This document shows, one piece after another, positions 1 to 5,690 of a stretch of DNA of 9,774 nucleotides. The stretch is from an uncultured Eubacteriales bacterium (GTDB taxonomy: Bacteria > Bacillota > Clostridia > Christensenellales > Borkfalkiaceae): contig CATJZR010000119.1 of the NCBI GenBank assembly GCA_949745625.1, forward strand, positions 1 through 9,774, read 5' to 3'. The notes below the pieces were generated by a model. That model saw only the letters and a program-made list of their open reading frames with translations, had not been told where the DNA came from and did no database searches. A program made the position numbers and the translations under genes. Position 1 is the first letter of the stretch. The number at the start of each line of letters is the position of its first letter.

Positions 1-144
1 GACGTTATGACCTGTAAATTCCGTTTCGAGGAAGGCGGGTTTTCCGCCGAGGAGTGCAAAAGCGCTGTAAAATACGGCAGATTATTCGTGACCATGCCGC
101 CCAAATCGGCAAAGGTTTACGTTTATAAATTTATAACGGAGTAG
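1..144 (+). CDS. 3' end of an unidentified gene upstream of glgB (partial)
   Basis: The frame is open from the first base to a TAG at 142-144, giving 47 C-terminal residues that end in SAKVYVYKFITE. The stop lies 3 bases before the glgB ATG and the glgB ribosome binding site lies inside this gene's last codons, so the two genes are almost certainly co-transcribed and may be translationally coupled. The closing stretch (LFVTMPPKSAKVYVYKF) resembles the last strands of the beta-sandwich domain that ends many GH13 alpha-glucan enzymes, and that would fit glycogen metabolism. This is only an impression from a short fragment, and no catalytic motif is within the window. The family is not recognised. 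Confidence 0.6.
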   Translation, partial: DVMTCKFRFEEGGFSAEECKSAVKYGRLFVTMPPKSAKVYVYKFITE

Positions 145-147
145 AGA

Positions 148-2145
148 ATGAAAGACAAATTTTTCGGCGAACTGGATACTTATCTTTTCCACCACGGCAC
201 GCATTACAAGCTTTATGAGCGAATGGGCGCGCATCTTAGAACGGTGAACGGCGTAAGCGGCGTTCATTTCGTGCTATGGGCTCCGAATGCCCGCGCTGTC
301 TGTGTCGTTTCCGACGGTAACGGCTGGACGCCCTGGCGCGACAATATGGAAAAGACCGACGACAGTATTTGGGAGCTTTTCGTGCCCGGCATGTGCGAGG
401 GGGTGAAGTACAAGTATCTAATCGTCCGTGCAGACGGAAGCGAAGTGCAGAAGGTTGACCCTTACGCATTCCGAGGCGAGCTGCGCCCGAACAATGCGTC
501 TGTCGTCGCAAATCTCGACAGATACGAGTGGGGTGACGGCGAATTTATAGGGAACAGAAAGGGCGTTAATGTCCTTGAAAAACCTATGGCGGTTTACGAG
601 GTCCACCTCGGAAGCTGGAAAAAGGATTTGGCAAAAGGCGACGAGGACCAATTCCTCGGTTACAGGCGGCTTGCACACGAGCTTTGCGATTACGTCAAGT
701 GGATGGGGTATACCCACGTCGAGCTTATGGGCATCTGCGAATATCCGTTCGACCCGTCCTGGGGCTATCAGGTTACGGGCTACTTTTCGCCAACGTCGCG
801 CTACGGCACGCCGGACGATTTTATGTACTTCGTCGACCACATGCACAAAAACGGAATAGGTGTAATTCTCGACTGGGTCCCCGCGCATTTTCCCAAGGAT
901 GAATTCGCGCTTGCCAATTTCGACGGCACGCCGCTTTACGAGTATGCGGACCCTCTCCGTGCCGAATATCCCGAATGGGGAACAAAGGCGTTTGACCTCG
1001 GCAAAAAAGAGGTGTCCAACTTTTTGATAGCTTCGGCGTTTTTCTGGATAGAAAAGTACCATATCGATGCGCTCAGAGTGGACGCAGTCGCTTCTATGTT
1101 ATACAACAGCTTCGGCAGAAGCGAGTGGCGGCCCAACGTGTACGGCGGCAACGAAAACCTTGAAAGCTTCGAGTTTATAAAGCACCTCAACAGTATTCTG
1201 CGCGTGCGTACCGACGCGTTTTTGATTGCCGAAGATTCATCTATAATCGAAGGCGTGACCAAGCCCGCCGCGCAGGGCGGCTTTGGCTTCGGGCTTAAAT
1301 GGAATATGGGCTGGATGAACGACAGCATCAGATACTTCAATACAGACCCTATTTTCCGCCCCTACCACCACGGACTTATAACTCACCTTTTCGAATACGC
1401 CTTCGACGAGAACTGGATGCTCGTTCTTTCTCACGACGAGGTTGTATACGGCAAGGGCAGTATGATAAATAAATTCGTCGGCAACAAGCTCGATAAACTT
1501 GGCAGCCTTAAAACGGCGTATACCATGATGATGGGACACCCCGGCAAGAAGCTGCTGTTTATGGGGCAGGATTTTGCGCAGGAGAGAGAGTGGGACTTCA
1601 AAACAGGGTTGGACTGGCATCTCTGTAGCGAGGAGGGACACCGCGAGGTGCTGACCTGCTATCGCGCTCTGTTACATATTTATAAGGAATATCCCGTTCT
1701 TTACAACGACTGCGGCGGCAAAGCCACTTTCGAGTGGATTAACAGCGGCGACTACAACCGCAACATATTTACCTTTATAAGGCGTAACCCGTGGAATTAC
1801 AACAATGCGCTGATATTCGTGTGCAACTTTGCACCCGTCGAGCGTACCGATTACGGCGTGGGCGCGCCGTACGCGGGCAAATACAAACGTATTTTCTCTA
1901 CCTATCCCGAAGGCGACTTGCTTGAAATCGACGCCGAGAAGGAGCTTTGCGACGGAAGGCCGTATAAGCTTAAGTTTAATCTGCGCGCATACGAGTCGGT
2001 TATTTTCGAAATTCCGTACGTCGAAACGCCCGCGGTTGAAGAAAAAAAGAAGCAAAAGCCCGCCGCGCCCGAAAAGGCTGAAAAGAAGCCCGCGACTAAA
2101 AGAAAAAAGCCGCTTGTCAAAAGACTGCTTGAAAACGGAAAATAG
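148..2145 (+). CDS. glgB: 1,4-alpha-glucan (glycogen) branching enzyme GlgB
   Basis: GlgB cuts alpha-1,4-glucan chains and re-attaches the piece by an alpha-1,6 bond, making the branches of glycogen; it is cytoplasmic. A CBM48 domain lies at about residues 30-115 (VHFVLWAPNA, then NGWTPWRDNM). The GH13 barrel follows from about residue 150, with region I DWVPAHFP (D242, H247), region II ALRVDAVASMLY with nucleophile D312, region III LIAEDSS with acid/base E362, and region IV LSHDEVVYGKGSM with transition-state stabiliser D430. The all-beta C-terminal domain ends near residue 624. The 665 residues fit the family. ATG at 148 is chosen because GGAG sits at 138-141 and the N-terminus aligns with known branching enzymes. 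Odd point: about 41 residues after the normal end form a Lys/Ala/Pro-rich tail (KKKQKPAAPEKAEKKPATKRKK) not expected in this family. It is probably the last gene of its operon, since a strong terminator follows. Confidence 0.97.
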   Translation: MKDKFFGELDTYLFHHGTHYKLYERMGAHLRTVNGVSGVHFVLWAPNARAVCVVSDGNGWTPWRDNMEKTDDSIWELFVPGMCEGVKYKYLIVRADGSEVQKVDPYAFRGELRPNNASVVANLDRYEWGDGEFIGNRKGVNVLEKPMAVYEVHLGSWKKDLAKGDEDQFLGYRRLAHELCDYVKWMGYTHVELMGICEYPFDPSWGYQVTGYFSPTSRYGTPDDFMYFVDHMHKNGIGVILDWVPAHFPKDEFALANFDGTPLYEYADPLRAEYPEWGTKAFDLGKKEVSNFLIASAFFWIEKYHIDALRVDAVASMLYNSFGRSEWRPNVYGGNENLESFEFIKHLNSILRVRTDAFLIAEDSSIIEGVTKPAAQGGFGFGLKWNMGWMNDSIRYFNTDPIFRPYHHGLITHLFEYAFDENWMLVLSHDEVVYGKGSMINKFVGNKLDKLGSLKTAYTMMMGHPGKKLLFMGQDFAQEREWDFKTGLDWHLCSEEGHREVLTCYRALLHIYKEYPVLYNDCGGKATFEWINSGDYNRNIFTFIRRNPWNYNNALIFVCNFAPVERTDYGVGAPYAGKYKRIFSTYPEGDLLEIDAEKELCDGRPYKLKFNLRAYESVIFEIPYVETPAVEEKKKQKPAAPEKAEKKPATKRKKPLVKRLLENGK

Positions 2146-2149
2146 AATA

Positions 2150-2186
2150 AAGTCCGTCGCGTTTTAAGCGGCGGACTTATTTTATT
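2150..2186 (+). terminator. Rho-independent terminator after glgB
   Basis: An 11-bp stem starts 4 bases after the glgB stop: AAGTCCGTCGC (2150-2160) pairs with GCGGCGGACTT (2168-2178), with one T-G wobble and a 7-base loop, followed by ATTTTATT. The end of the T-tract shares two bases with the -35 box of the next promoter, so the glgB unit ends exactly where the nadA unit begins. Confidence 0.92.
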
Positions 2187-2213
2187 GACAAATGCGCGTG
2201 CGCAATATATAAT
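2185..2213 (+). promoter_or_regulatory. Consensus sigma-A promoter of nadA
   Basis: TTGACA (2185-2190) and TATAAT (2208-2213) are separated by exactly 17 bp, a full consensus match. Transcription should begin near 2219-2221, only 3-5 bases before the nadA ATG at 2224. The spacer contains the small palindrome TGCGC-GT-GCGCA (2193-2204), a possible operator for an unknown repressor; that last point is a guess. Confidence 0.9.
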
Positions 2214-2223
2214 TTATACGATT

Positions 2224-3138
2224 ATGATTAAAGACGTTCAAGAAACAATACTGCGCCTGAAACAGCAGAAGGATACCTGTATTCTGGCGCATAGCTATAT
2301 GTCGGAGGAAATTTGCGAGGTTGCCGATTTCGTCGGCGATAGTTACGCGCTTTCCGTCAAAGCGAAAAGCGCGCCCCAAAAAAATATATTGATGTGCGGT
2401 GTGCGCTTTATGGCTGAAACGGTCAAAATGCTTTCTCCGCAAAAGCGCGTAACGCTTGCTAATCCCGCGGCGGGGTGTCCTATGGCGGAGCAAATGGAGC
2501 GCGGGCTAATCGAGCAGGTCAAAAGCTCGTATCCGGACTATGCGGTGGTTGCATATATAAATACGACGGCAGAGCTTAAAACGATAGCCGACGTATGCGT
2601 TACATCGTCGAGCGCGGTTAAAATTTGCCGTGCAATGCCCGAAAAGAATATTCTGTTTATTCCCGATATAAATCTCGGCACTTATGTAAAAAATCAAATT
2701 CCCGAAAAGAATTTCAAGCTGCTTTCGGGCGGCTGTCCCACTCATGCGAGGGTGGGGCGCGAGGAAGCGGTTGCCGCCAAAGCCGCGCACCCGGACGCAC
2801 TGTTTCTCGTCCATCCCGAATGCCGTCCCGAGGTGGTGGCGCTTGCCGATTACGCAGGCTCGACCGCGGGCATAACGCAGTACGCCGAGCAATCCGACGC
2901 GCGTGAATTTATAATCGGTACCGATAATTCAATCGTACAGCATTTGCAGTACAGGCACCCCGAAAAGAAATTTTATCCGCTTTCCAAGGACCTCGTATGC
3001 CATAATATGCGCATAACGACGCTTACCGACGTTTTGCACTGTTTGCAAGGCTGCGGCGGCGAGGAAATAGTTATGGACGAGCAGCTTCGCCTTGCGGCGG
3101 TAAAGAGCATAGATAAAATGATTGAATACGGCGGTTAA
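2224..3138 (+). CDS. nadA: Quinolinate synthase NadA ([4Fe-4S] enzyme)
   Basis: NadA condenses iminoaspartate with dihydroxyacetone phosphate to quinolinate in de novo NAD synthesis, using an oxygen-sensitive [4Fe-4S] cluster. Family motifs are in order: ILAHSYMSEEICEVADFVGD near the N-terminus, GVRFMAETVKML, YINTTAELK, CVTSSSAV, PDINLG, HPEC and GSTAG. The three cluster cysteines are C85 (GCPMA), C171 (GGCPTH) and C259 (LVCHNM), matching the spacing of C81/C168/C254 in the Thermotoga maritima enzyme. ATG at 2224 gives 304 residues, the usual short-form length. The longer in-frame TTG at 2185 is rejected because it lies on the -35 box. No Shine-Dalgarno precedes 2224, so the message appears leaderless. 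No nadB or nadC is adjacent; instead the Fe-S assembly genes follow on the same strand, which fits the cluster requirement. No clear terminator is seen after the stop. Confidence 0.95.
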   Translation: MIKDVQETILRLKQQKDTCILAHSYMSEEICEVADFVGDSYALSVKAKSAPQKNILMCGVRFMAETVKMLSPQKRVTLANPAAGCPMAEQMERGLIEQVKSSYPDYAVVAYINTTAELKTIADVCVTSSSAVKICRAMPEKNILFIPDINLGTYVKNQIPEKNFKLLSGGCPTHARVGREEAVAAKAAHPDALFLVHPECRPEVVALADYAGSTAGITQYAEQSDAREFIIGTDNSIVQHLQYRHPEKKFYPLSKDLVCHNMRITTLTDVLHCLQGCGGEEIVMDEQLRLAAVKSIDKMIEYGG

Positions 3139-3330
3139 ATTTTTGAACGATTAAAGGTTCAAGTAAAATCGCGCTTTTGTGCATCAAGACTGAAATTGTG
3201 TATATTTGCGTCTCGATGGAAGGAATTGCCGCAACTATATATCGGTGTGCTTTTAAAGGTTGCGCCAAGTTAAACTCAGTTTCCGAAATTCACGATAATT
3301 GCTGATGTCACCGAATGTCAATAATTATGT

Positions 3331-3336
3331 GAGGAG
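3331..3336 (+). promoter_or_regulatory. Ribosome binding site that fixes the iscR start
   Basis: GAGGAG lies 7 bases before ATG 3344 (10 before the adjacent ATG 3347). It supports this start over the longer in-frame TTG at 3299, which has no such site and would add 15 residues absent from Rrf2 proteins. Confidence 0.85.
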
Positions 3337-3343
3337 AAAGCTT

Positions 3344-3739
3344 ATGATGATTACGACCAAGGGCAGGAACGCCCTTAAAATTATGATTGATTTAGCGCGG
3401 CACGAGGGCGAGGGCAATATTTCGCTTGCCGATATTGCAGTGCGACAGAAGGAATCTTTAAAATATCTCGAAGCCAGCGCGGCGCAGCTTACCGCGGCGG
3501 GGCTTACAGTCAGCGCCCGCGGCAAAAGCGGGGGCTATCGCCTTGCAAGAAAGCCCGAGGAATACACTGCCGCGGAAATTTTGCAGATAGGCGAGGGCTC
3601 GCTTTCGCCCGTTCAATGCCTTATTTCGGGTTGCGAAAACGCCTGCACCTGCGATACTTTACCGCTTTTTAAAGAGCTTGACGAGGTCATAACCGTATTT
3701 TTAAGCTCTAAAACCCTAAGGGATTTAATTCGCGGTTGA
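3344..3739 (+). CDS. iscR: Rrf2-family transcriptional regulator, IscR-like
   Basis: A 131-residue Rrf2 protein, usual length for the family. It starts MMITTKGRNALKIMIDLARH; the winged helix-turn-helix spans about residues 10-70, with recognition segment SLKYLEASAAQL and wing RGKSGGYRLAR. E43 falls at the same position as the IscR glutamate that tunes DNA-site choice. Cysteines C92, C97, C101 and C103 form a cluster where IscR has C92/C98/C104, so an Fe-S cluster is plausible although the spacing differs. Placement just ahead of iscS and the paired palindromes in the gap point to a regulator of Fe-S assembly. CymR-like control of sulfur metabolism is the main alternative, but CymR lacks such a cluster. 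The 205-bp upstream gap shows only weak promoter candidates (TTAAAC 3270-3275, 18 bp, GATAAT 3294-3299) and a poor operator-like half-site ending GGAATT at 3227. Confidence 0.88.
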   Translation: MMITTKGRNALKIMIDLARHEGEGNISLADIAVRQKESLKYLEASAAQLTAAGLTVSARGKSGGYRLARKPEEYTAAEILQIGEGSLSPVQCLISGCENACTCDTLPLFKELDEVITVFLSSKTLRDLIRG

Positions 3740-3759
3740 AAAAATTTGAAAAAGCTTCG

Positions 3760-3784
3760 TATTCCTATTGACAAAATAGGAATT
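3760..3784 (+). promoter_or_regulatory. Operator 1: IscR-type palindrome over the iscS -35 box
   Basis: Perfect 9-bp arms ATTCCTATT (3761-3769) and AATAGGAAT (3775-3783) are separated by the 5 bases GACAA, so the -35 TTGACA (3768-3773) lies at the centre of the palindrome. E. coli type 1 IscR sites have the same 25-bp plan: two arms with a 5-base AT-rich middle. A protein bound here would block RNA polymerase. Binding by the neighbouring Rrf2 protein is inferred. Confidence 0.8.
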
Positions 3785-3796
3785 AAATTTTATAAT
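3768..3796 (+). promoter_or_regulatory. Consensus sigma-A promoter of iscS-iscU
   Basis: TTGACA (3768-3773) and TATAAT (3791-3796) have 17-bp spacing, a full consensus match. The expected start point is near 3803, leaving a leader of about 20 bases. The -10 box lies in the 13-bp gap between the two operators, so an unrepressed promoter would be strong and a repressed one tightly off. Confidence 0.92.
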
Positions 3797-3797
3797 T

Positions 3798-3822
3798 AAT
3801 TCATACTCAAATAGTAGGAATT
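3798..3822 (+). promoter_or_regulatory. Operator 2: second IscR-type palindrome over start point and RBS
   Basis: Arms AATTCATACT (3798-3807) and AGTAGGAATT (3813-3822) surround CAAAT and pair at 9 of 10 positions. In register with operator 1 the right arms agree except for one base (AATAGGAATT versus AGTAGGAATT), and the centres are exactly 38 bp apart. TAGGAATTAAA occurs identically at 3777-3787 and 3815-3825. The second copy also supplies the iscS Shine-Dalgarno (AGGAA), so operator and ribosome site are the same bases. Confidence 0.75.
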
Positions 3823-3825
3823 AAA

Positions 3826-5016
3826 ATGAAAACAATTTACGTCGATAACGCGGCAACGACCGCGATGAGCGATACGGCTATAAACGCAATGACGCCGTAT
3901 CTCAAAGAGGTGTACGGCAACCCGTCGTCGCTGCATACCGTCGGGCAGACGGCGAAAGAGGCGATAGAGGACGCGCGCGCGCGTTTTGCGCGGCTGATTA
4001 ACGCCGACCCCAAGGAAATATATTTTACGTCCTGCGGAAGCGAGGCGGACAATCAGGCGTTGCGCTCGGCTGCGTATAACGGGCTTAAAAAGGGCAAAAA
4101 ACATATCGTTTCTACCGCGTTCGAGCATCACGCCGTGCTTCATACCTTAAAAAAGCTTGAAAAAGAGGGGTTCGAGGTAACTTATCTGCCCGTAAGCGAG
4201 AGCGGGCTGGTTACCGCGGAGCAGGTTGAAAGGGCGATACGCCACGATACCGCGCTGGTTTCGGTAATGTACGCCAACAACGAAATAGGCACTATTCAAC
4301 CCATACGCGAAATAGGCGCGGTCTGCCGCAAGGCGGGCGTGGTGTTCCACACGGACGCGGTACAGGCGGTCGGGCATATTCCCGTAGACGTCAAGGCGGA
4401 CAATATCGATATGCTTGCCGTTTCCGCGCACAAATTTCACGGACCCAAGGGCGTGGGCGCGCTGTACTGCCGGAAGGGAGTGCCGCTTAACACGTTTATA
4501 GACGGAGGCGCGCAGGAGCGCAACCGTCGCGCGGGTACCGAAAATATTGCGGGCATAGCTGCGATGACCGCCGCGCTTGAAGAGGCGTGCGCAAATATGC
4601 CGCGCACCTCGGCAAAGCTTAAATCACTGCGCGACAGACTGATAGACGGGCTGCTTAAAATACCCCATTCGCGGCTGAACGGCGACAGGGACAAGCGTTT
4701 GCCCGCCAACGTGAATATGTGCTTCGAGGGGATAGAGGGCGAAGGACTGCTGCTGTTGCTCGACGCGCGCGGAATATGCGCCTCGTCGGGTTCGGCGTGT
4801 ACGTCGGGCTCGCTTGACCCCTCGCACGTGTTGCTTGCGATAGGGCTCCCGCACGAGGTCGCGCACGGTTCGCTGCGTATAAGCTTTTCTGACTACAACA
4901 CCGACGAGGATGTGGACGCAATTTTGCAGGCGGTGCCCGAGGTTGTCGCGTATCTTAGAAATATGTCGCCGGTGTGGGAGGCGCTTGAAAAGGGCGAAAA
5001 AGAGCATTTAATTTAA
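3826..5016 (+). CDS. iscS: Cysteine desulfurase IscS/NifS
   Basis: A PLP enzyme that takes sulfur from L-cysteine as a persulfide and passes it to IscU and other acceptors. The 396 residues start YVDNAATT after MKTI. H101 (in FEHHAVL) stacks on PLP; D177 and Q180 (HTDAVQAVG) contact the cofactor; K203 in SAHKFHGPKG is the Schiff-base lysine; C325 in SSGSACTSG is the sulfur-accepting cysteine. These correspond to H104, D180, Q183, K206 and C328 of E. coli IscS. The SGSACTSGSLDPSHVL loop is the IscS/NifS group I type rather than SufS. ATG 3826 follows AGGAA at the right distance. The gene has its own promoter and probably continues into iscU 202 bp on. A (CG)6 run at 3972-3983 lies within the coding region. 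Confidence 0.97.
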   Translation: MKTIYVDNAATTAMSDTAINAMTPYLKEVYGNPSSLHTVGQTAKEAIEDARARFARLINADPKEIYFTSCGSEADNQALRSAAYNGLKKGKKHIVSTAFEHHAVLHTLKKLEKEGFEVTYLPVSESGLVTAEQVERAIRHDTALVSVMYANNEIGTIQPIREIGAVCRKAGVVFHTDAVQAVGHIPVDVKADNIDMLAVSAHKFHGPKGVGALYCRKGVPLNTFIDGGAQERNRRAGTENIAGIAAMTAALEEACANMPRTSAKLKSLRDRLIDGLLKIPHSRLNGDRDKRLPANVNMCFEGIEGEGLLLLLDARGICASSGSACTSGSLDPSHVLLAIGLPHEVAHGSLRISFSDYNTDEDVDAILQAVPEVVAYLRNMSPVWEALEKGEKEHLI

Positions 5017-5186
5017 AAACGCATATATACTTCGCAATACGGCGTCAAGCTTGCGTTTTGTTTTGGTCGTTTACATCATTGTAAACTCCCTGCAGCAAAT
5101 CCGCGCTTTCCTTGTCCTGCTCGTATCTCTGCGTTTTTGCTGCAATAATTTTAATTTAAAAACACACACATTTCGCAATACTGCGT
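5007..5186. repeat. Imperfect direct repeat with inverted-repeat core between iscS and iscU
   Basis: Copy A (5007-5045) begins in the last iscS codons and copy B (5150-5186) lies 143 bp on. Both start TTTAATTTAAAAAC, carry TTCGCAATAC and end in GCGT; they differ at several bases and a 2-base gap between the blocks. The core between them holds three inverted repeats: AAAACGCA (5016-5023) with TGCGTTTT (5052-5059); GTTTACA-TCAT-TGTAAAC (5069-5086), a perfect 7-bp hairpin; and TGCAGCAAA (5091-5099) with TTTGCTGCA (5136-5144). On the minus strand 5045-5155 is an unbroken 37-codon frame with no credible start, so a protein is unlikely. Possible readings are a small dispersed genomic repeat that inserted after iscS, or a structured mRNA spacer. 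No U-tract terminator is seen. Confidence 0.6.
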
Positions 5187-5218
5187 TTTATTACAATAAA
5201 TTTAAGAGGTAAAAAATA

Positions 5219-5635
5219 ATGGCACTTTACAGCGAAAAGGTTATGGACCATTTCACGAACCCGCGCAACGTGGGTAAAATCGACGATGCCGACGGCGTAG
5301 GCGAGGTTGGCAACGCGCGTTGCGGCGACATTATGAAGATATATCTGAAGATAGATAACGGCGTAATAACCGACGTTAAATTCAATACGTTCGGCTGCGG
5401 TAGCGCAATCGCGTCGTCGTCTATGGCTACCGAGTTGATAAAGGGTAAGCCGCTCGACGAGGCGCTTAAGCTTACCAACAAGGCGGTTGCCGAGGCGCTT
5501 GACGGTCTGCCCGCGCACAAAATGCACTGCTCTGTACTTGCCGAGGAAGCTATCCGCGCGGCAATCAAGGACTATTACGACAAAAACGGAATAGCCTACG
5601 ATAAGGCTCAGTTTCCCGAGCCTCACGAAGATTGA
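5219..5635 (+). CDS. iscU: Iron-sulfur cluster assembly scaffold IscU
   Basis: A 138-residue U-type scaffold on which IscS-derived sulfur and iron form a cluster. The three ligand cysteines are present: C35 (NARCGDIMK), C60 (FGCGSAIASSS) and C104 (MHCSVLAEEA), with D37 beside the first and H103 beside the last, as in E. coli IscU (C37, D39, C63, H105, C106). It begins YSEKVMDHFTNPRNVG, typical of the family, and has no C-terminal Nfu domain, so it is IscU rather than full NifU. The site AGAGGT at 5205-5210 lies 8 bases before ATG 5219. No good separate promoter is seen, so it is probably read from the iscS promoter. No hscA, hscB or ferredoxin gene follows, as is usual in Clostridia. Confidence 0.96.
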   Translation: MALYSEKVMDHFTNPRNVGKIDDADGVGEVGNARCGDIMKIYLKIDNGVITDVKFNTFGCGSAIASSSMATELIKGKPLDEALKLTNKAVAEALDGLPAHKMHCSVLAEEAIRAAIKDYYDKNGIAYDKAQFPEPHED

Positions 5636-5649
5636 AAGTTATAAAATAT

Positions 5650-5690
5650 AAAAATTCTGCATACAGATAGGTATGCAGAATTTTTGTTTT
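5650..5690. terminator. Perfect hairpin terminator after iscU, overlapping the ATPase start codon
   Basis: A perfect 15-bp stem (5650-5664 with 5671-5685) has a 6-base loop AGATAG and is followed by GTTTT after five stem T residues. It sits 14 bases after the iscU stop. The left arm begins AAAAA, so it could also work on the minus strand. The right arm contains GTATGCAG, whose ATG (5673) is the only usable start of the next gene; the hairpin may therefore be a regulatory structure as well as a terminator. Confidence 0.85.

Noticed and set aside
418..1340. Long minus-strand open frames inside glgB (for example 418-1062 and 936-1340)
   Set aside because: They lie wholly opposite a gene with every catalytic motif intact; they have no ribosome binding site and no recognisable domain. 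They are mirror frames of GC-rich codon use.
2638..2969. CCCGAAAAGAA occurring three times in nadA (2638, 2701, 2959)
   Set aside because: Each copy encodes Pro-Glu-Lys in frame with preferred codons in unrelated parts of the protein; best explained by codon bias.
3143..3162. Inverted repeat TTGAAC / GTTCAA just after nadA, considered as a terminator
   Set aside because: Only a 6-bp AT-rich stem with an 8-base loop and no following T-tract; too weak to call.
3972..3983. (CG)6 run in iscS, considered as a Z-DNA or regulatory tract
   Set aside because: It is fully explained by codons for DARAR(F)-type residues in a GC-rich gene; nothing links it to regulation.
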